Positions 59,890-64,000 of a stretch of DNA of 64,000 nt are shown piece by piece. Position 1 is the first letter of the stretch. Every line of letters begins with the position of its first letter. The notes under the pieces were generated by a model. That model saw only the letters and a program-made list of their open reading frames with translations. It did not search any database and had not been told where the DNA came from. The stretch is from Haliclystus octoradiatus. Lineage: Eukaryota; Cnidaria; Staurozoa; Stauromedusae; Haliclystidae. The translations under genes were made by a program, and so were the position numbers. Where the stretch lies: NCBI GenBank assembly GCA_916610825.1, contig OU744453.1, forward strand, positions 9,753,826-9,817,825. Reading direction: 5' to 3'.

Positions 59890-60145
59890 TTTTAGTTCAT
59901 TCCTTTGTGGAACATTCAACTGGAAACAGTTCCAACTGCAAGGGTTATTCTGATGGGACCCATTTCCCAACTGCAAGGGTTATTCTGTGGAACTTATTTC
60001 CTGTGCTTGCTTTTCCTAAAAATGAGCAAATTTCTTCATCTTTCAACGCTGGTTTTTTCATTACATCATTAAGATTCCAATCGAGTCTGTAGAATGTATA
60101 GGAAATCTTGATTATGCTTCTAGCCAGGCTGATCCCTCTCATTTG

Positions 60146-60216
60146 GGTGCTGTAGCTTAGTGACAAAGAACCTGTTTAGTAAACAGGAGATCCTCGGTTC
60201 AAATCCGGTAGTGCCT
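60146..60216 (+). pseudogene. tRNA-Thr(AGT) short-class copy
   Basis: AAAGAACC alters the base after the D-arm and opens the anticodon stem entry; CCGGTAGTGCC deletion. Confidence 0.7.
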
Positions 60217-60437
60217 TTTTAGCTCTCTCCTTTGTTGAACATTCAAATGAAAACAGCTCCAATTGTAAGGGTTATACTGCGGGACTCCTTTCCTGTGCTT
60301 GATTTTCCTAAAAATTACCAACTTTCTTCATCTTTTAACGCTGGCTTCTTCACTACACCAATAAGATTCCAATCAAGTCTGCAGAATGTAAAGGGAATAT
60401 TGATGATTTTATTAGTCAGGCAGATCCCTCTCATATG

Positions 60438-60509
60438 GGCGCTGTGGCTTAGTGGTAAAGCGCCTGTCTAGTAAACAGGAGATCCTCGGTTCAAATCCGG
60501 GCAGTGCCT
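60438..60509 (+). tRNA. tRNA-Thr(AGT), AGTGGTA D-loop
   Basis: All stems intact; differs from the main intact class only by T for C in the D-loop. Confidence 0.92.
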
Positions 60510-60765
60510 TTTTAGTTCATTCCTTTGTGGAACATTCAACTGGAAACAGTTCCAACTGCAAGGGTTATTCTCATGGGACCCATTTCCCAACTGCAAGGAT
60601 TATTCTGTGGAACTTATTTCCTGTGCTTGCTTTTCCTAAAAATGAGCAAATTTCTTCATCTTTCAACGCTGGTTTCTTCATTACCTCATTAAGATTCCGA
60701 TCGATTCTGTAGAATGTATAGGAAATCTTGACGATTTTTTTAGTTAGGCACATCCCTCTCATGTG

Positions 60766-60837
60766 GGCGCTGTGGCTTAGTGGTAAAGCGCCTGTCTAGT
60801 AAACAGGAGATCATCGGTTCAAATCCGGGCAGTGCCT
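60766..60837 (+). tRNA. tRNA-Thr(AGT), T-stem end mismatch
   Basis: AGTGGTA D-loop; T-stem ATCGG/CCGGG with an A-G mismatch at the outer pair. Confidence 0.65.
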
Positions 60838-61093
60838 TTTTAGTTCATTCCTTTGTGGAACATTCAACTGGAAACAGTTCCAACTGCAAGAGTTATTCTG
60901 ATGGGACCCATTTCCCAACTGCAAGGGTTATTCTGTGGAACTTATTTCCTGTGCTTGCTTTTCCTAAAAATGAGCAAATTTCTTCATCTTTCAACGCTAG
61001 TTTCTTCATTACATCATTAAGATTCCAATCGAGTCTGTAGAATGTATAGGAAATCTTGATGATTTTTTTAGTTCGGCACATCCCTCTCATATG

Positions 61094-61165
61094 GGCGCTG
61101 TGGCTTAGTGGTAAAGCGCCTGTCTAGTAAACAGGAGATCCTCGGTTCAAATCCGGGCAGTGCCT
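61094..61165 (+). tRNA. tRNA-Thr(AGT), AGTGGTA D-loop
   Basis: All stems intact. The spacer after it differs, ending in a TTAGCAC segment shared with the T-weak class. Confidence 0.92.
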
Positions 61166-61421
61166 TTTTAGTTCATTCCTTTGTGGAACAGTCAAATGGA
61201 AACTGTTCCAACTGCAAGGGTTATTCTGATGGGACTCATTTCCCAACTGCAAGGGTTATACTGCGGGACTAATTTCCTGTGCTTGCTTTTCCTAAAAATT
61301 AGCACATTTCTTCATCTTTTAACGCTGGTTTCTTCACTACACCATTAAGATTCCAATCGAGTCTGTAGAATGTATAGGGAATCTTAATGATGGTTCTAGT
61401 CAGGATGATTCCTCTCATATG

Positions 61422-61493
61422 GCCGCTGTGGCTTAGTGGCAAAGCGCCTGTCTAGTAAACAGGAGATCCTCGGTTCAAATCCGGGCAGTGCCT
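61422..61493 (+). tRNA. tRNA-Thr(AGT), acceptor variant
   Basis: GCCGCTG acceptor; exact counterpart of 59526, one 1896-bp period later. Confidence 0.55.
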
Positions 61494-61713
61494 TTTTAGT
61501 TCATTCCTTTGTAGAACAGTCAAATGGAAACCGTTCCAACACCATGGGTTATACTGCGGGACTCATTTCCTGTGCTTGCTTTTTCTAAAATGACCGAATT
61601 TCTTCATCTTCTAACGCTGTTTTCTTCACTACATCATTAAGATTCCAATCGAGTCTGCAGAATGTATAGGGAATCTTGATGATTTTATTAGTCAGGCAGA
61701 TCCCTCTCATATG

Positions 61714-61785
61714 GGCGCTGTGGCTTAGTGGCAAAGCGCCTGTCTAGTAAACAGGAGATCCTCGGTTCAAATCCGGGCAGTGCCT
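61714..61785 (+). tRNA. tRNA-Thr(AGT)
   Basis: Intact class; counterpart of 59818. Confidence 0.92.
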
Positions 61786-62041
61786 TTTTAGTTCATTCCT
61801 TTGTGGAACATTCAACTGGAAACAGTTCCAACTGCAAGGGTTATTCTGATGGGACCCATTTCCCAACTGCAAGGGTTATTCTGTGGAACTTATTTCCTGT
61901 GCTTGCTTTTCCTAAAAATGAGCAAATTTCTTCATCTTTCAACGCTGGTTTTTTCATTACATCATTAAGATTCCAATCGAGTCTGTAGAATGTATAGGAA
62001 ATCTTGATTATGCTTCTAGCCAGGCTGATCCCTCTCATATG

Positions 62042-62112
62042 GGTGCTGTAGCTTAGTGACAAAGAACCTGTTTAGTAAACAGGAGATCCTCGGTTCAAAT
62101 CCGGTAGTGCCT
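62042..62112 (+). pseudogene. tRNA-Thr(AGT) short-class copy
   Basis: Counterpart of 60146, with the same AAAGAACC and CCGGTAGTGCC changes. Confidence 0.7.
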
Positions 62113-62333
62113 TTTTAGCTCTCTCCTTTGTTGAACATTCAAATGAAAACAGCTCCAATTGTAAGGGTTATACTGCGGGACTCCTTTCCTGTGCTTGATT
62201 TTCCTAAAAATTACCAACTTTCTTCATCTTTTAACGCTGGCTTCTTCACTACACCAATAAGATTCCAATCAAGTCTGCAGAATGTAAAGGGAATCTTGAT
62301 GATTTTATTAGTCAGGCAGATCCCTCTCATATG

Positions 62334-62405
62334 GGCGCTGTGGCTTAGTGGTAAAGCGCCTGTCTAGTAAACAGGAGATCCTCGGTTCAAATCCGGGCAG
62401 TGCCT
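62334..62405 (+). tRNA. tRNA-Thr(AGT), AGTGGTA D-loop
   Basis: Intact stems; counterpart of 60438. Confidence 0.92.
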
Positions 62406-62661
62406 TTTTAGTTCATTCCTTTGTGGAACATTCAACTGGAAACAGTTCCAACTGCAAGGGTTATTCTGATGGGACCCATTTCCCAACTGCAAGGATTATT
62501 CTGTGGAACTTATTTCCTGTGCTTGCTTTTCCTAAAAATGAGCAAATTTCTTCATCTTTCAACGCTGGTTTCTTCATTACCTCATTAAGATTCCGATCGA
62601 GTCTGTAGAATGTATAGGAAATCTTGACGATTTTTTTAGTTAGGCACATCCCTCTCATGTG

Positions 62662-62733
62662 GGTGCTGTGGCTTAGTGGTAAAGCGCCTGTCTAGTAAAC
62701 AGGAGATCATCGGTTCAAATCCGGGCAGTGCCT
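62662..62733 (+). tRNA. tRNA-Thr(AGT), T-stem end mismatch
   Basis: Acceptor GGTGCTG (a T-G pair), AGTGGTA D-loop and ATCGG T-stem; counterpart of 60766. Confidence 0.6.
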
Positions 62734-62989
62734 TTTTAGTTCATTCCTTTGTGGAACATTCAACTGGAAACAGTTCCAACTGCAAGAGTTATTCTGATGG
62801 GACCCATTTCCCAACTGCAAGGGTTATTCTGTGGAACTTATTTCCTGTGCTTGCTTTTCCTAAAAATGAGCAAATTTCTTCATCTTTCAACGCTGGTTTC
62901 TTCATTACATCATTAAGATTCCAATCGAGTCTGTAGAATGTATAGGAAATCTTGATGATTTTTTTAGTTCGGCACATCCCTCTCATATG

Positions 62990-63061
62990 GGCGCTGTGGC
63001 TTAGTGGTAAAGCGCCTGTCTAGTAAACAGGAGATCCTCGGTTCAAATCCGGGCAGTGCCT
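62990..63061 (+). tRNA. tRNA-Thr(AGT), AGTGGTA D-loop
   Basis: Intact stems; counterpart of 61094. Confidence 0.92.
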
Positions 63062-63317
63062 TTTTAGTTCATTCCTTTGTGGAACAGTCAAATGGAAACT
63101 GTTCCAACTGCAAGGGTTATTCTGATGGGACTCATTTCCCAACTGCAAGGGTTATACTGCGGGACCAATTTCCTGTGCTTGATTTTCCTAGAAATGAGCA
63201 AATTTCTTCATCTTTTAACTCTGTTTTCTTCACTACATCATTAGCATTCCAATCGAGTCTGTAGAATGTATAGGGAATCTTGATGATGGTTCTAGTCAGG
63301 CTGATCCCTCTCATATG

Positions 63318-63388
63318 GGCGCTGTAGCTTAGTGACAAAGCACCTGTTCAGTAAACAGGAAATCCTCGGTTCAAATCCCGTAGTGCCT
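63318..63388 (+). pseudogene. tRNA-Thr-like short-class copy
   Basis: The anticodon loop is TCAGTAA (T33 to C), and the 3' side is CCCGTAGTGCC with one base lost. Confidence 0.7.
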
Positions 63389-63610
63389 TTTTAGCTCACT
63401 CCTTTGTGAAACAGTCAAATGAAAAACAGCTCCAATTGTAAGGGTTATACTGCAGGACTCATTTCCTGTGCTTGCTTTTCCTAAAAATGAGCAAATTTCT
63501 TCATTTTTTAACGCTGCTTTCTTCACTACACCATTAAGATTCCAATTGAGTCTGTAGAATGTATAGGAAATCTTGATGAATTTTTTAGTTAGGCACATCC
63601 CTCTCATATG

Positions 63611-63682
63611 GGCGCTGTGGCTTAGTGGTAAAGCGCCTGTCTAGTAAACAGGAGATCCTCGGTTCAAATCCGGGCAGTGCCT
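63611..63682 (+). tRNA. tRNA-Thr(AGT), AGTGGTA D-loop
   Basis: Intact stems with TTTT following. Last complete copy in the window. Confidence 0.92.
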
Positions 63683-63938
63683 TTTTAGTTCATTCCTTTG
63701 TGGAACATTCAACTGGAAACAGTTCCAACTGCAAGGGTTATTCTGATGGGACCCATTTCCCAACTGCAAGGGTTATTCTGTGGAACTTATTTCCTGTGCT
63801 TGCTTTTCCTAAAAATGAGCAAATTTCTTCATCTTTCAACGCTGATTTCTTCATTACATCATTAAGATTCCAATCGAGTCTGTAGAGTGTATAGGAAATC
63901 TTGATTATGGTTCTAGCCAGGCTGATCCCTCTCATATG

Positions 63939-64000
63939 GGTGCTGTAGCTTAGTGACAAAGCACCTCTTTAGTAAACAGGAGATCCTCGGTTCAAATGCG
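63939..64000 (+). pseudogene. tRNA-Thr(AGT) GGTGCTG-class copy, cut by window end
   Basis: CCTCT anticodon stem and GTGAC D-loop. The window stops in the T-arm (TTCAAATGCG), which shows that the array continues. Confidence 0.6.

Larger units (their letters stand above)
50424..64000 (+). repeat. Tandem array of 44 tRNA-Thr(AGT) units, running off the window
   Basis: Head-to-tail units each hold one tRNA-Thr(AGT)-like sequence, a TTTTT run, and a spacer of about 220 or 257 bp. Spacing is 292/293 or 328 bp. The difference is a 35-bp tandem duplication in the spacer ('aactgcaagggttattctg' present twice). All copies are on one strand. Copy classes are: intact; T-stem-weak (CTCTG); short (one base lost near CCGGTAGTGCC); and GGTGCTG-headed with a D-loop change. 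Blocks of seven and six units are themselves repeated at 2190 and 1896 bp. Confidence 0.95.

Noticed and set aside
52059..63885. Family of repeated 86-codon plus-strand frames and 65-73-codon minus-strand frames that look like a tandem protein family
   Set aside because: They start inside the tRNA D-loop (GTGGCAAAGCG), translate the tRNA as KRLSSKQEILGSNPG and run into the spacer. Spacer indels change or stop them between units, so they are shadows of the array.
50424..64000. CRISPR-like repeat-spacer pattern
   Set aside because: The spacers are themselves repeated, units are about 300 bp, and the repeat folds as a tRNA-Thr in an animal genome.
50424..64000. SINE cluster instead of a tRNA gene array
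   Set aside because: Units are strictly head-to-tail with fixed period and no A-rich tails or target duplications, and many keep a perfect tRNA with a terminator. A SINE origin of the unit is not excluded, but dispersal is not seen here.

Overview
The window is nuclear DNA of an animal. It is AT-rich, its protein genes are split by GT-AG introns, polyadenylation signals are visible, and it holds metazoan gene families (a PDZ protein, a bHLH-Orange repressor, a CAT-type amino-acid transporter, a JmjC/aldo-keto reductase protein) plus BEL/Pao, Ty3-like, DIRS-like, LINE, hAT and MITE sequences. An invertebrate, perhaps a marine deuterostome such as a tunicate, is my inference; nothing in the window fixes the taxon.

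Region 1 (1-21.9 kb) is the gene-bearing part. A two-PDZ C-terminus (951-3057, +) is tail-to-tail with a complete four-exon bHLH-Orange gene (8590-4061, -). Upstream of the latter lie three CACGTG E-boxes and an inverted CCAAT box. A two-exon cationic amino-acid transporter gene (10551-12805, +) is again tail-to-tail with a seven-exon minus-strand gene (21836-14768). In that gene a JmjC (cupin-8) domain is joined in phase to an aldo-keto reductase and ends in HEEL, a KDEL-like ER-retention tail. Its first exon(s) were not found.

Region 2 (22-50 kb) is a graveyard of mobile elements: a frameshifted spliced pseudogene (22.45-24.18 kb); a decayed Ty3-like LTR element (24.3-28.3 kb) with a pogo-like MITE in its reverse transcriptase; a young BEL/Pao element (28693-34249, TSD AGTTG) that lost its integrase core; a DIRS-like element with a deletion between RT and tyrosine recombinase; a hAT-type pseudogene; a 500-bp MITE with a TAA duplication; an old minus-strand BEL gag/RT and a plus-strand BEL integrase remnant; and LINE fragments. 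A TTCATGAAC-rich foldback repeat family recurs in introns and in the old BEL copy.

Region 3 (50.4-64 kb, running off the end) is a tandem array of 44 copies of a tRNA-Thr(AGT) unit, 292/293 or 328 bp long. About a dozen copies fold as intact tRNAs with a T-run terminator; the rest are recognisable degenerate classes. The units form higher-order repeats of 2190 bp and 1896 bp. The many 60-90 codon open frames there are shadows of the tRNA and its spacer.
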